Shown piece by piece: positions 22,899 to 35,749 of a DNA stretch of 64,000 nt. Each line of letters opens with the position of its first letter. Positions within the stretch are counted from its first letter, which is position 1. Below the pieces are notes generated by a model, which did no database searches, had not been told where the DNA came from, and saw only the letters and a program-made list of their open reading frames with translations. The stretch is from Sordaria brevicollis (Eukaryota; Ascomycota; Sordariomycetes; Sordariales; Sordariaceae): NCBI GenBank assembly GCA_033439795.1, contig JAUTDP010000001.1, forward strand, positions 4,526,001-4,590,000. The letters run 5' to 3'. Both the position numbers and the translations under genes were made by a program.

Positions 22899-24883
22899 TT
22901 TTTTGAGACTATACTGAGAGCTACCTAGTTTTTTTACTCTTCCCTTCACGTCATTCCTTCTTATACCATTATTTTAGTTGATTTCCCGGTTGTCTGTCTC
23001 TTTTTAGCGTAGCACGCCCAATGGCATTTCTTGGTTACTACAAACACCCAACTTGGTCGGATCTTTCTCAACAGGCTAATAAGCATAGGCGAAAAGGAGT
23101 AGGTCGATTTTAATGGCGAGCCGTGGCGAGGCGGTTGTATCCAGTTATCCAGAATTTAGCGATATTTATGTGAAGCAAGCAAGCTACTAATGCATGGGAC
23201 TTCGCGTCTGAAACTTGACTTATTACTCTCGCTGTTCTCCTTGAGTATATGGCATGTCTCTTCTCTGTCCCCGCCTAACTATCCATTGCTGGCATGATGG
23301 CTGAAAGGCTATGTTACTAGCGAGTATCCAATCTCAAGTTGCAGTGAGTAAATCTACTAAGCCAACCTTGGTACCATATCAACTGGGACTCCTTGTATGG
23401 CATGATCACTCCTCTCTCGACTCTCGACCAATTGTTTACATGTCCCTGAACGCCGGATCTTGGCGGCGACGGAACGAGCGAACATAGTCAACCTTGAAGG
23501 CGTTGGCAATGTTATGACAAGCATCATACCCTTGTTGATGAACATAATGTCGACTGGTCTAAATTTGAACCTTTTCCAATTCACACGAGGCCATGGTCCA
23601 TCCAAGCCAGAGACATGCAAAGCAAGGTTGCAGAAAGTATGTGGTGTAGGTAGTATTCTCTCTTGGATTTCATTGCTACCTAAGTTGAACGAAGAAGGAA
23701 AGAAAACCCGTGGCTATACCATAGCCAAGACGGGGGTTGAGAAGATAAGATAATGGACAAGAAGTGAAAAAAGCGGAAAAAGACAAGCCCGACTGATGTG
23801 CCGTGGTCACCGTGACCGGCCGCCCGAAATAACTTGTGTAAAAGAACTCCTTCCAATATGCTTTGCATGTCTTACATTTGTCTTCCGAGCTGATGTGATA
23901 CCCTCAATGCAGAAACAGTAGACAAGAGACCTGTCCGCCCGCCTTTCCCCTGTTGTGGTGCGTCCGTATTGAAACGGCACATGAAAATGCTTTCCGTTGC
24001 CCTCATTTTCTTTCCTTTTCTTCCTATTCCTCTTCTTTTTGCTTTGCTCTCTTTTGCAAAGTTGTAATGATGATGATGCATTCCTTGATATGCCCGCCCG
24101 CGCCCAGAAAAGCACACATGTTTCCCCCCACCCAGATGCATGTCCCTTCTCGTAGAATTTTCCAGCTTCCCCGTCGCTATAACATGGGAAGCATTTTTCT
24201 TGCGACCACGGCACACGAGAGGAAGCGAAAATGAAGATGTAAAACAGAAATCGACATCATTTTTCTCTTTCCCTGAGTGCTTTCCCTATGCCATGCCATG
24301 CCATGCCAGCCCGGTCATTCTGACCCGTTCTTCTCTCTCTAAGATTTGCCCTCGCGCCATTTTCCCAGTTTGCAACCCAAAAGACCCCCAAAGCAGCCAG
24401 CCCTCCGATGCTTGACAGCTCGCCGTTGCCGTGATCAGATACAGAAAAACCCGCCCGCCAATCAAACAAACAAGTCGTAACGGAATGTGACGAAAAGAAA
24501 GCCTCGAAGGCTTGATACACCAACTGAACCAGCCCTGAGATGCAACCCGAGTAATAAGAAGAGGCTCTGCCCATCTGAAAGACAAGGGGGGTAAAATGAC
24601 ACAACATCCTCACAAGGGGAATCGAATCGAACACTGGGCGCCAGATCTGTGAAATGTTTGGGAAGGAAATGGGGTATGGGTATATGGTGCTAGATCACAA
24701 ACAATGAAACAATTGAAAGATGACTCATAAACATGCGGCCTTCCCACATGAGATAAGACAGATCGTAAAGTGACCCAAAATAGTGATGATACATGGCTGT
24801 TCGAGATGATGGAATATGTCTCGGAACAAACGATGGAAAGTGATGATGATGATACAGCACCTAAGTGAACAGTATGGAACGAC
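22899..24883. other. Intergenic between convergent Pfa3 and phospholipase C genes
   Basis: About 2 kb of 3' flanking sequence from two converging genes. No gene is supported. A short ATGCC tandem repeat lies at 24290-24309. The part near 24884 is presumably the phospholipase C 3' UTR. Confidence 0.55.
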
Positions 24884-27800
24884 TTAGGCCCGGCCGCTGT
24901 CCATGCTGGATTTGGGGCTGTTACCGGATTGGTTGAAGATGTTCTTGATCCTGCTGACACTGTTCCTTGGAACCTCGCCGGAGTAGGCAACCATGATGTC
25001 GGTAGGCTGGCTCTTGGTAATCTTGCAGAAGAGCGTCGAGAACAGGTAGTTGTACCCATTGTGATCAAGCAGCGGTATCGTGCGGTAGCCTTGCTTGAGG
25101 CCGCCAAGCTTAGCCGTGAAAGTCGCCAGGGGAGGGCTGCGATCGTTGTATCCCTTATTGTCGCCGAGCTTCACGCTCCAGCGCACAAAGATGAGATCGG
25201 GATATTTGGTGGTGACGGTGAACTCGTAAGAATTGTTGGTGAATACAGGGTTAAAGCCATTATCCTTGACAATGTCCGTCCGATACTTCAGGAGCGTTTC
25301 CTGAGCCGGTGCGTTTGAAGCAACATCTTGCTTATTCCTCTTGTCATCGGCCAGAAAAATCTCGACCTCCACATACGGATCCAGAGTCCGTCCCTTCGGA
25401 AGGTTCAGGGGTCTCATCAATTGTTGCGCAGAGATGACCTCGATCTTAAACGAAATCTTCTTTCGCGGTCGTTTACCCACTAATTGCCCGGCAGCATCCG
25501 TGGGGACAACTTGGATCTGACGTCCCTCGAGAGGTTTGAGCACATAACCGGACTGGTCGGTGCCACTATCGAACATGGCCTGATTCAGCTGCATTCCCAA
25601 ATCGAAGGTTTGCCAGTTAAGCGCCGCCATTTGAACGCCACGCTTCCAGTAGAGGAGCGGGTCGAAGTTGCTCGAATTGATGCGGCCGCCATTCGGATAC
25701 ACACGCATAAGATAGCGCATGTTATGACGGTACAAAGCGCGCTTGGCCTCACCCGGCTGGCTTCTCTCGGCGAAGGTTTTTTCTTTGAAGGAGAAGATGT
25801 GGTTAAACTTCTTGGCGTCGGGGCTGTCGAACCCATCGAAGTGAACACCCATGCAGTATACGCCCAATTCGCCAAGGACAGGGTTGATCTTGCTCACCAC
25901 CTTCTTCCTCGCCTCCTTTTCAGCATCACTCTCGTATTCGCTGGGGCTGCTGCTAGGTCCCCCATGGGTATGAACCTCGCCCTCTGTGATGGTGTTGATC
26001 TGCCGTGCCGGGCGCGACAATGGACTTGGATTCAAGGAGGGGCTCCCAGGGGCAGCAGCGGGCATGTTATCCATGGGTGATGCCAAAGGTGACGCTCGTT
26101 GATAAGGTGAAGGTAGGCTGTTGCCACGCCTCCGACCGGGCCGCTCGGTCTTCAACGACTCCTCGGAGGGGGCGCCAGAAACTGGCTGAGACTTTTTGAC
26201 CTTGATGAGAATACGCTCCATCAATTCGGACGGTGAAGGAAGGCGATCCGATGATGGGTCGAGTGGCGCCCGTACAAGCTTGTCGCCAAAGATGTCAATC
26301 ATGATCTTTGCCATGGCAGCCTGAGTAGCAGCACTGCAGCGGACCTCCAGCGATATCCAGAGAGGGAAGCGAGACTTGACAAAGGCATACTTGTTAATGG
26401 TCTTGATGACTTCTTCAAACCTGATTCGTGTCGTCCATGTGTGGCCGTGTGATACAAGTGGCTCATCATTGGGGCCATCCCAGCAGTCAACCTCAACACA
26501 CCTGCAACCGCGCTCAAGTGCATAAATGTAGCCTTCAACGCTGGAGATTCCACGGACTTGACGACCAAGGAGGTATGTGTTGTGCGAGCTTGAGATATAG
26601 TACTCGTTCATAGGTCGGTCGAGCACATAGCTGGATGGCTCCTGCATAAGCACATTGTTGTATGGGGAAGTCAGGAAACCAGTAAAGCCGGCCTCGGATA
26701 TGGTCCACGACTCTTCCCCGTTAGTAGCGTGTTCGGCGTCTTTGGACTTGCGCCTACGCGCAAACTGGGAGAAAATATGGGTCCACTGCGTAAGCTCTTC
26801 CTCCACGCTTTCGCATTGAGTGTCTTTCAGGAAACTCATGAATTCTTGCCTGGTCATCCCTGCTTTCGGGTCGGCTGTATGTTGGGTGTAGACAAGGTTT
26901 ATCTCGGTCCTCGCCTTCAATAGCCGGACGAACTCCCTGAACTCACTGAAGTTCAAACTCGAAGGGAGTGCTGGATCGCCGGCGCCAGTAGATGTAGCCC
27001 TGGCAGCTTTAGCAGCGTTGAAGTTGTCGCGAATCTCGGTTGGGGAGAGGTGCATATGCAGAGAGCGGCAAATTCGCTCAATCTCAGGAAGTTCGATGGT
27101 TTCGCCTTCGGTCGGAACGTTCCGATCTGCGTACTTTTTTCTCATCTGTCGGTGCCAGAACTCGTGGACAGCCTTCTCATTAGAGGCCATCAAGTTTGTG
27201 GTGAAATCTTGGCGGTACTGAAGTATGGCGTTGAGTGTTGTGGTCCAATGCTCAAAGTCGGTAGAACTCAGGGCAATGAGGTGCAGCACCTTGGTTCCCG
27301 ACTTTTCCGGAACGGTATATAGAATTGAGAAAAACAGGGGTTCTTCGGTTTCGTCGATCCCGGCGTCAAGGCGGTACTGCCGAATATCCTCGGCCGTCCT
27401 CACCTCCTTGATGTCGTCGATGAAAACCGTCTTCCTTCCAGTTCGACTTTTATCCCACCAAATTTTGGAGTTGTCTGGATCAAGTGCAAGGGTGATCCTC
27501 TTCTCCTTCTTCTTCTTGCTGATTTTCTTCAACACAACACCCTGGCGCAGAGTGATCGGAATCTCAGGCCCAATGCTCAAAGGAATTTGAGCGTCTCGGA
27601 AAACATCGAAGGAACCGGCGTCATCTATAGCACACTCGTCATCTGATTCCAGCATGTAACTCCTGTAGTTGTGATCTCCGAGTGGAAAGGTGTTGCTCCC
27701 ACGGCGGAAAGACGCCACCATAGGGTCAGTGTCCCGACTGGTCACCATTGATGTTCTTCGTGCAATTATGTCCCGCGCTTGCTTCACTGTATTTGAAGCA

Positions 27801-28330
27801 CGACGAACCAAACTACCCGCAAAACTGCTTTTGGACAGAGCCTCGCTCATAGCATTCTGTTGCCTAGGGATTTTTTCGTTGGCTTTCTCTCCGTTCTTTT
27901 TGAGTGAGCTGGTGCTTGTCTTTGATAGCAAAGGGCCCGGGGCAAGTGGCTCAGGGAGGTTGAGAGGTGTGACTGGTTCCTCCATTCCCTTGATCGTCGA
28001 AGCGTAAGAGTCCGCATCTCTTATCGTAGAAGAAGCAAAAGTTGCGGGGGAATCCTGGACGGAGCTGCTTTCTGTGAAGATGGCGCCGGCTGTATCCGGT
28101 GTCAATGCCGGAGAGGGCTGTTGCGAGGCTGGTGAGGCAGAAGCCGTGCTTATGGCGGACAGTGGAGGGATGTTGGCGGGAACATGGGACTGTAGTGTGA
28201 GTGGTTGAACCTGGGCAGGGCGTGGCCGCCGGGATGGCGAGGCATTCGAGGCCATGGCTCGGGATATGGCTTGAGGCAAAGTCGAAGGGGAGTTATGGGA
28301 GACTAAGAGAGCCTCTGTGGTTGAAGACAT
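24884..28330 (-). CDS. Phosphoinositide-specific phospholipase C (delta-like)
   Basis: It cleaves PI(4,5)P2 to IP3 and diacylglycerol at the plasma membrane in a calcium-dependent way. It is one uninterrupted frame of 1,148 codons. The first 240 residues are Ser/Pro-rich and disordered, with basic patches. A PH-like domain (about 255-375) contains a KKISKKKKEKR stretch. An EF-hand-like helical region follows (about 385-560). The catalytic X box (about 570-720) has EYYISSSHNTYLLGRQ with the catalytic His near 583, EVDCWDG, and SHGHTWTT with the second His. A Ser/Pro-rich linker separates X from Y (about 820-932: LGVYCMGVHFDGF, HNMRYLMRVYPNGGRINSSNFDP). A C2 domain (about 958-1103) includes DPYVEVEI and DNGFNPVF, and a short Ser-rich tail ends the protein. 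Domain order matches fungal PLC-delta enzymes but the N-terminal extension is long. Fungi have several PLC paralogues, so I give no symbol. Confidence 0.95.
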   Translation of the reverse strand: MSSTTEALLVSHNSPSTLPQAISRAMASNASPSRRPRPAQVQPLTLQSHVPANIPPLSAISTASASPASQQPSPALTPDTAGAIFTESSSVQDSPATFASSTIRDADSYASTIKGMEEPVTPLNLPEPLAPGPLLSKTSTSSLKKNGEKANEKIPRQQNAMSEALSKSSFAGSLVRRASNTVKQARDIIARRTSMVTSRDTDPMVASFRRGSNTFPLGDHNYRSYMLESDDECAIDDAGSFDVFRDAQIPLSIGPEIPITLRQGVVLKKISKKKKEKRITLALDPDNSKIWWDKSRTGRKTVFIDDIKEVRTAEDIRQYRLDAGIDETEEPLFFSILYTVPEKSGTKVLHLIALSSTDFEHWTTTLNAILQYRQDFTTNLMASNEKAVHEFWHRQMRKKYADRNVPTEGETIELPEIERICRSLHMHLSPTEIRDNFNAAKAARATSTGAGDPALPSSLNFSEFREFVRLLKARTEINLVYTQHTADPKAGMTRQEFMSFLKDTQCESVEEELTQWTHIFSQFARRRKSKDAEHATNGEESWTISEAGFTGFLTSPYNNVLMQEPSSYVLDRPMNEYYISSSHNTYLLGRQVRGISSVEGYIYALERGCRCVEVDCWDGPNDEPLVSHGHTWTTRIRFEEVIKTINKYAFVKSRFPLWISLEVRCSAATQAAMAKIMIDIFGDKLVRAPLDPSSDRLPSPSELMERILIKVKKSQPVSGAPSEESLKTERPGRRRGNSLPSPYQRASPLASPMDNMPAAAPGSPSLNPSPLSRPARQINTITEGEVHTHGGPSSSPSEYESDAEKEARKKVVSKINPVLGELGVYCMGVHFDGFDSPDAKKFNHIFSFKEKTFAERSQPGEAKRALYRHNMRYLMRVYPNGGRINSSNFDPLLYWKRGVQMAALNWQTFDLGMQLNQAMFDSGTDQSGYVLKPLEGRQIQVVPTDAAGQLVGKRPRKKISFKIEVISAQQLMRPLNLPKGRTLDPYVEVEIFLADDKRNKQDVASNAPAQETLLKYRTDIVKDNGFNPVFTNNSYEFTVTTKYPDLIFVRWSVKLGDNKGYNDRSPPLATFTAKLGGLKQGYRTIPLLDHNGYNYLFSTLFCKITKSQPTDIMVAYSGEVPRNSVSRIKNIFNQSGNSPKSSMDSGRA

Positions 28331-31300
28331 GATATACGGGAAAACAAAGAAAGATCCCCTAAGGGCAAAGCCGTTGCAGGGAAGCTTGGACGAGCTAAAA
28401 GATGGACCAAGTCTTTCCTGATGGGTTGTGCCACGAACAAGGAGGGAGAGAGTTGAGATTATATGTGGTGAGGAGACTTTGGTGGCATCTTTCAGGTGTT
28501 GTCCGACTAGCTTAGATCCCCTATGACTGTAAAGGAAGAGTGCGGGGAAAGATATATAAAATGTCGAAAGGGTCTAACAAGGCGTGGATTGCAGGAGGGG
28601 ACGTCTCGTAGCAGGTATAGCGAATGGTTGTGGACGATGACCGAGTCCCACTCTGGCGTTTTCTCTCTTGCTCTCACGCACAAGTCAGCAAGTGAGGAAG
28701 CAGAGGTAATGAGGCGTACGGGGGTGAGCAGCAGGTCCAGCTATGTAGCCAGTAAGGCAGGCAGGCAGGTACCAGGCAGGTTGCAAGTATCGCGGTCGTA
28801 CTGGTACGGGGGTGGACTCAGGTATGTATTGTACACCTCGAAGCATCCAAATTTGCGAGGAAGGGGCGGGTAAGGTATGGGCCGCCGTTTTGTGACCGTC
28901 TGTGAACCCACAGCAGAATGATGAGGTGGCAGCCGTATGCAAGCTCCTCCTATTTGGGAACCGTCCGGGATTGGAGAGTTGGGGGGCAGCTTGGTGATCC
29001 ACCAGACAGACGGGCAAGAGACGTTGGATACGTTGGGGTGGAAGCCGTTCGGTCCAGTGAGAGGTACCGGGACTGCTGGGTCCGAATCAGATCCGTTGGG
29101 TGGTGAAGCTAGGTAACGGTGGTGAATGGTATGAAGTGTTGTCCTGTTGAGGCGAGCTCCCGTTTTGCTACCTCCGACCTCCGACCTTCCTTGCTTGCTG
29201 GTTTGCCCAGAGCCTAATTTACGCGAACCGGCGTCTGCGTTTCTGGGTACGCAGCCTCGATAGCGTAGCAGGTATCCGCGCTGCGCTTGGTTATTGAGCC
29301 GCCCGGACCCTGATGCGGTCTTCCTACTTCTGGAAGGCCGTGAGCTCGAAGTTCACAGTAGTCTTGACTTGGATGGACAGGGATGCGCCCAAAAAGATAT
29401 TTGGCAGCGGTATACACTATGCAGTATCGTAGCAGGAGGAAAAGACAGAAAGAAGCCGGCAAAGGGGTGGAAGCCTCGAGGGAGCGAGACGGCGGGAAAC
29501 TGTAGGGTGACAGGTCGGCGGTGACGGGACCGTTGGCGACGGAATTGGTGTATCCAAGTGAAGGTGGAGCAGCGTCGAGTTTCTCGTTCTCCTCTCAGAG
29601 GGTGAAGGAGAAAGTGGATGAATTCAATGATGACTGCACTTGACAAGTGGTGAGCCGGGTTCCGTTGAAGTGGATCTCGAGATGACAGAGCTGGGTGCTT
29701 GGGGACGAAAAGCTGGAGGAGCTGGGAGAGGTATCGACAGCCGCGCAAGAGTCAGCCAAGATACGGTACGGTGTATGGCCGCTGGTACAAGTGTTTTTAG
29801 GCCGAAAGATGTGGATGAGCGTCGTAAAGGAGCGTATGAACAGAGTCAATGTGGACGTATGGCGTATCGTTCGGAATAAAATGAAAAGGTGCAGTTATTT
29901 AAGAGTGTCATGTATCATATGTATTGCTCGAGGCCGTATGTAGTGTGTCGAGGTAGTATTGCCAGTCGGCATCGGTAGAAGTAGAGGTAGCTGGTGCCCT
30001 TGCCCTCTGCCCCTGCCCTGGGGGTTTGGTAGGTATGAAATGCAAGAGATCAAATTGGAAAACCAGATGGAAGCAAAATTTCAAGTTGGAGTCGCAGGTG
30101 GGTTCTTGGGCCGGTGCAGTGATGACATTTGACAGCTGAAATTTTCGCCTAGAGGTATGTACCATGTACTGTGCCGCCGTAACGGAGGTACGTACCTTCC
30201 ATACCGAACTCGGGAGTTCCAGCTTTTGATTAGGTGGCTCGAGTTGAGGTGATGCTGCAAAAGTGAGGTTTCGTCGAACAAACCTTAATTGGCGTCGTGG
30301 TGGTTGCGGTGCGGGCGGGAGCGAGGGTGGCCGAAATACCGTTGGCTGCAACGATAGCTCTTTCTTTTTTGCTCATTTCATAAATGCTTGCTCTGTGCTG
30401 CTTCCTTCCGCCGCAATGGTTATGATCCTGGGGGAGCTTTTTGGGGCAGAGGGGGCCGGCCTATCCACTCATCCACTTTCAGTGGGGACTCGGGACTAAT
30501 GAGGGTGGGTGGTAGGAAGGTGCGCCCCAGATTTAAGTGTCAGACGCGGCACAGTGCAAGAATGTCCAAGTAGCCTCCGTCTGACAGAAGTAGGTATGAA
30601 TTTACTGTAATGTAAGAGAGTAAGATTGGTGGTTCCGTTTGCTATACATGCATATTAAGGAAATAGCCCTCGGTATTGGCGTAAAGCGCAAGTACATGCC
30701 AGCTTAACGTGCAGTGGTGCGTACCAGTCCAGTGGTTGCATGTCAAAGCGTGGAGGTTCCGCGGAACTTGGCAAAGGAGGCAAATGAGCAAGGGATTTCC
30801 ACGAACCTATTGCACGCGAGCGCCATGCCAAAACCCGCACGAGTTGGACGGAATACGGCAGCTGTGGGCAGCAATCTTTGTAGCAAAGAAAATTCTGAAA
30901 GCACGCCCAGGAAGCACTCTTCCAATTGCGACGAGTGCCCAGGCGTGCCAGGCTCATTGCGCCTGCCTAGCGCATCCGTATATCCGAAATAGTGTAGCGT
31001 CAACCTTCAAACTTCCTTCTCCTTTCCATCATTCATTCCTCCCCCCTTCTTTCATATGTCCACGACTAACTCATGGCCCCTCCGCCTTCCGACGTCCCTT
31101 ATGTCTGACTGGATGTCCGCGTCTCGTGGCCGAAAGTTGGGCAGGGAGATATATCATATTGGAGCTTGTGTGTGGAATTGGGCTACAACAGTAGCCTCAT
31201 CAAACCAACCTTCCATCACCCCCTCACTGGACAATAGGGCCGTCGCGGATGATCTACATTGGTTTAGGTTCATCAGGGACTCGCGGGGTACACTGGCAAG

Positions 31301-34300
31301 ACTAGCATCTCACCAAATGCATCGGAATATTTCACAATTGAGGCCGATCAGATGAGCTGTCCCGGCTTAACTTCGTCCTTTTTTGTCCCTGTCACCAGCC
31401 TACAGCAGATTTGGATGAACGCTGATAGGCGACTTGTGAACGGAGTTGATGCGGTACGTACCGTTTCATTTTTTTCTTCGGTCAGCTCGCTTCAGCGCAG
31501 TGAGGTCAGACGTCCAGGGCCTGCTTGCCCGATAAAGATCGTCCAGGAGGCCCCTTTTGACAATTCTTTTTCTTGATGGAGAGCACGAGGATTCGGTCTC
31601 CGTCCTAGGATGAAAATCCCAAAAATCGATGCCATACCAATCCCTTACTTATGGTCTCCACCACGAATTACGGCTTGGCTCCTTCGCTTCCGTTTGATGC
31701 CTTGACCAGAGAGTGATCGGCGAGGACTGATCACGAATCCTGGCTGATATCAGTCTCTCCGTCCGACACTACACATGAAGAGGTGGATAGGGTATAGCAG
31801 AAGTAAAACAGGATGGCCCCCAGGCTGATAATAGGTATGTGCTCAGGCTACCAGGACATTACATTCGACCGAGGTGCATTTTCGAATTTGACTGATGATA
31901 GGCTGGTTGGCGAGTGACAGTCGAGAATTCGTCGAATTGACGTAGGATTTCGTGACCAATCAGAGTACTTGAAAACGAGACGAAGACTGGATGATAACCT
32001 TAAGAGTCCTTGTCCGTTATGAACCTTGTCGCGGGAATGGTGCCGGCCATGCGGTCCCGGGTCGCCTTTGACGACTGTCATCACCCGGCGCCTTGCTCAG
32101 CCAGCACCTGATAGGGTTGAAAAGGCTGGGTAGGAGGAAATTCCGAGACGACGGGGAGACGACCTCGGAAGAGGGAGATTGAAATCTTTGACTGTTCTCA
32201 GTCCCGTGCCTGAGCCGTGGCACTGGTCACGAATCAAGGCATCCAATAAGATGGTAGTGACGGTGTTCCCTCTTTGTTCTACATCCTTACTCGGTACTGC
32301 TTAAGTACGTTTCAATTTCGGACAGGTTGTATGTAAGTAAATGCTCCGCCATGCTGGGTGTATCAACAAGTCGGTACACTATGTATGAAAGGGAATACCT
32401 CAATTCTCCAGATCCCCCCTTCCGACCTGACTTTCAAAGTCAACTTGACTCCACACCAGTTCAAGTTCAGTTTCTCTTCCCATGCAGATCGCTGTTGCCG
32501 TTTATGGGCAGAGGAGAGGGGGCAGGGCTCCAGGCATGACCACCTGCTGTTTGTCTCCCAGGCCTTCTCCAAATGACCTTAGTCTACCAAGGTCAAGTAA
32601 GGCAAGAATCAGCGATGTTGAAACATGAGGTTCCTTGGCAAGCGGAAAATCACCACCGAAACGGCTTTGTTGGAAAGAGCTGGGGTGAGCTCAGAGTCGC
32701 TATCCATTGCTAGATTGGCAGTCGCAACTACCAACCAGGCTCTTCAAATTTTCCATCATCCACGCTTGCATTCAAGGTTTCAGCTAGCGATCATGGAAGT
32801 TGTCTCGAGTCGTCTTCATGTCGTCAAAATATCACTTTGGCACGCGAACATATCTCTATCGCCAGGTGCCGAGAAGAGTTGCGTTGCGGCACATATGTGC
32901 CTTCCGTACCTCTACCAACCGCACTACCTTCGGTCATTCAATCTCAAAGCATTCACAGCCGAGCCGAGCTGACCTCATTTACAGCACCAACATTTCTCAG
33001 CCGTGTCATACATACGACACGGACCAGGATTGATTTTATCTCTACCTCGTGACAGAGAAGAAAATCTCAAAGCTTCTCCTTTTACCCACTTGAAGACCCA
33101 AGCAGTTGGATTTCCAGGGAGCTACAGCCCTGTTGACCGTTGGACCAGTTGAACAAACCTGGCAAGCCACTCAGTGATGAGCCGCCGCAGTCATGGGAGA
33201 AGTTCAAGAGAGAGGAGCCTCCTTGGGTCATCGTACGTTTCGATTGGAGGTGGTATAGCACCCGGGATGTGATGCATCAGGGTCTTCAACAGCACGTTTC
33301 ATGGACAATGACCAATCATCTGGAGCTTGCCCATGTGGTCGTAGGCGCGGCATTCCTGGAAGTTGACAAACATGGAGCGGCGGCGCCATCTCCCTTGCCC
33401 TCTCCGATGCCGGGCTTCCGATCCAAGAACCTCTGAAGCCCTCGTAACATGTCAAGGGCATGCGGCTGAGCCGACTGAACAGTTGGAAAATCTTGAAGAC
33501 CCTCATGCCAGTCAGATGTGTGATGTATGAGGGGAGCGTAACACTGCAAGGAATGCCGAGGATACGGTAATGTTTGGCTAACCAAAACGGAAAATGGACA
33601 ACGCCGCCTCCAGCTCAACTTCCACCTCGCCGAGTTTTGGATCTGACACTCCTACATCTGTATGTATATGCCGTTGCCTTGAGATGGAACGACGAGGGCC
33701 GCCAAACAGTCTCCTGGACCAGACATGCATCAGCAAACAGCCCTGTTTTAGTAACGCTCCTTCGGATACGATGAGTTTTGGCCTACTCATGAGCAGAGCA
33801 GCACGCCAACGGCACGTTAATGAAGTTGCGCCTCCTAGAACAGAAGTCAAGGCAACTGTTGCTTACTTCCTATGATGACTCTTCGTCATCACACCGATAG
33901 GAGAGTTCGATGTCGGGTACGCACATACACGATACAAGGGTTGAAGATGGCCATCTGTACCCGATATCCTCACACACACACACACACACACACCAATTCC
34001 CGACTCACCGACATTTGTTCCGGCGGCCTCTGGCTTTGCGCTTAGCGCCAGTATGTTGGCTCATGAGGTTGTCGTTGAACACCACACCCAAACTAGGTCC
34101 GGCCAGCGGATATCTCTATTGACACCTCTTGTTATCGACCACGGTCCGTGGCGCCGTACTTTCTGGTCGGCCGTCGGCCGATCTCTTATTCCGGATTCGC
34201 GACATGACCGACTCAAGACTGAACACCAGCCGTCAACCAAGTAACCCCAGTCTTTTGCTGAACATCCAGAAGTGCTTGTAGGTCTCGCCGGTCATTGTTG

Positions 34301-34860
34301 GTCAACCACTTCCGGTTAGGCTTCCGCACGCTGGAGGGTTGGCTTCTGTTGAATCGACTCCATTAACCGTTTGGTTGATCTCCATGAGGATCAGCCATCC
34401 CAGCACTGCTATAACGATCACACGCGTTTCAAGTTCGACGATCTTCTATGAGGTAACCTTTTACATGAAAAGTAAAATCAGGGCTTTGATAGGAAATCCG
34501 TACGATATCCACTATGCCACCGTGAACTATTCAGTAACTTAACGTTCATGTCGATATAAGAGGAGCCGGAGCTAGTCTAAACGATGAGGACGTTTCGCCT
34601 GCCTCTCGCCTTGGTTATTGGCACTTTTCGGCTTATCAGGTTACCGCAACTATCCAGTCTTTACAAAGTCCAATATCAGCAGGGCTCATTTCCGTTAAGA
34701 TTGGCCAATGGTAGTGGTCGACTCGAAATTTCTATTACTAGTAATTTCGATAATTACGGTCAGGGAAATGAAAAAATGGCTTCTATAACCATTTTTACAG
34801 GTTATGTAACGGTTTTTATCGGTTTTTTTGAATTTTTTTGTACTTTTCTACGTATAAAAC
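28331..34860. other. Long gene-free stretch upstream of phospholipase C
   Basis: About 6.5 kb of roughly balanced composition. The first part (to about 29,200) is presumably the phospholipase C promoter and leader. Beyond it no open frame longer than about 160 codons occurs and none resembles a known family. Small KpnI-like palindromes (GGTACGTACC type, near 30,186 and 31,455) and a CA repeat are the only structure seen. From about 34,720 the sequence becomes T/A-rich and grades into the first RIP block. Confidence 0.5.
33971..33993. repeat. (CA)n microsatellite
   Basis: About eleven CA units in unique sequence near the edge of the first AT-rich block. Intact CA dinucleotides here show that RIP has not reached this point, since CpA is the preferred RIP target. 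Confidence 0.95.
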
Positions 34861-35540
34861 CGTAAATCCACTATTATTAAATACCCTCATCCCCCCTATT
34901 TAAGCTTCCTCCCCTTACCCCCGGTTATTTAGGTCCCCCTATTGTATATGTTTATATAATTAATCTTCGATTTACAATAGAAATTCGTCCCTTTCCGCTA
35001 AAAAAAGGCTTATAAAAGACTTATATAGGTTTTTAAACTTCTTTCCATTTATATAAATAAATATAATTATATCTATTTTATTGGTAAAGAGGCAATTATA
35101 CTTAAAGTTCTTTAAAAAGTTTATAGTAGAAAAAGTTCGCTTATAAAGTATATTATTTATTAGCGTTTTAAATATCCTTATTATTAGGGGAATAATAATA
35201 AAGCCTTTATCCTTTAATATTTTTTAGAATAAAATAGGGTCTAAATTCCTATTATCCTAAATAAGTTAATATAGTACGTATATATTATAGCGGGTCTTAT
35301 ATTATAAAAAGTCCTATACTAACCGAAATTCTATAACGTTATTTAAAGAACGAATGTATAATTTTAGAAATTTTAATAATTAATTATTGAAATTAAATAT
35401 AGGGGGACGAATTACGTTGGTTCTCTTTATAATAATTTTTAAATATAAAATATAAATAAATTAATTAATAAGTATTAATTACTATTGTTTACAAATTATA
35501 AATAGCCTTTCGAACTTATATTAATCGTTTTAATAGAGGG
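34861..35540. other. RIP-degraded relic left of Gypsy element 1
   Basis: Strongly AT-rich sequence in which CA and TG dinucleotides are rare while CG survives, with stops in every frame. It is the left half of an older repeat that was split by Gypsy element 1, whose right half begins at 43,352. I cannot identify the family from this half. Confidence 0.6.
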
Positions 35541-35545
35541 AAACG

Positions 35546-35749
35546 TATTACAATACCGATCTAGTAGAGGCTTAGAGAAGACGTATTATTATACGAAGAG
35601 GAGAAGATCGAGAGAGAGCAGCGAAAACTCTACTCTCGGACTATATATATAAATAAAGTAGAAATATAACTATAAGCACGATTATACTCCGCTAATAATT
35701 CGGTGCCAAGACGCCTAGGGAGCGCTACCAATAATTTAATATTATAATA
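35546..35749 (-). repeat. 3' LTR of Gypsy element 1
   Basis: 204 bp, matching 43143-43346 base for base in length. The two copies differ almost only by C/T and G/A changes. In element sense the end sequence is TG..CA-like after allowing for RIP (for example TGTTACGGCAC at the start of the better-preserved copy). Confidence 0.88.

Noticed and set aside
33140..33436. 98-codon plus-strand frame (MDQLNKPGK...)
   Set aside because: No recognisable family and overlapped by similar frames on the other strand; insufficient support.
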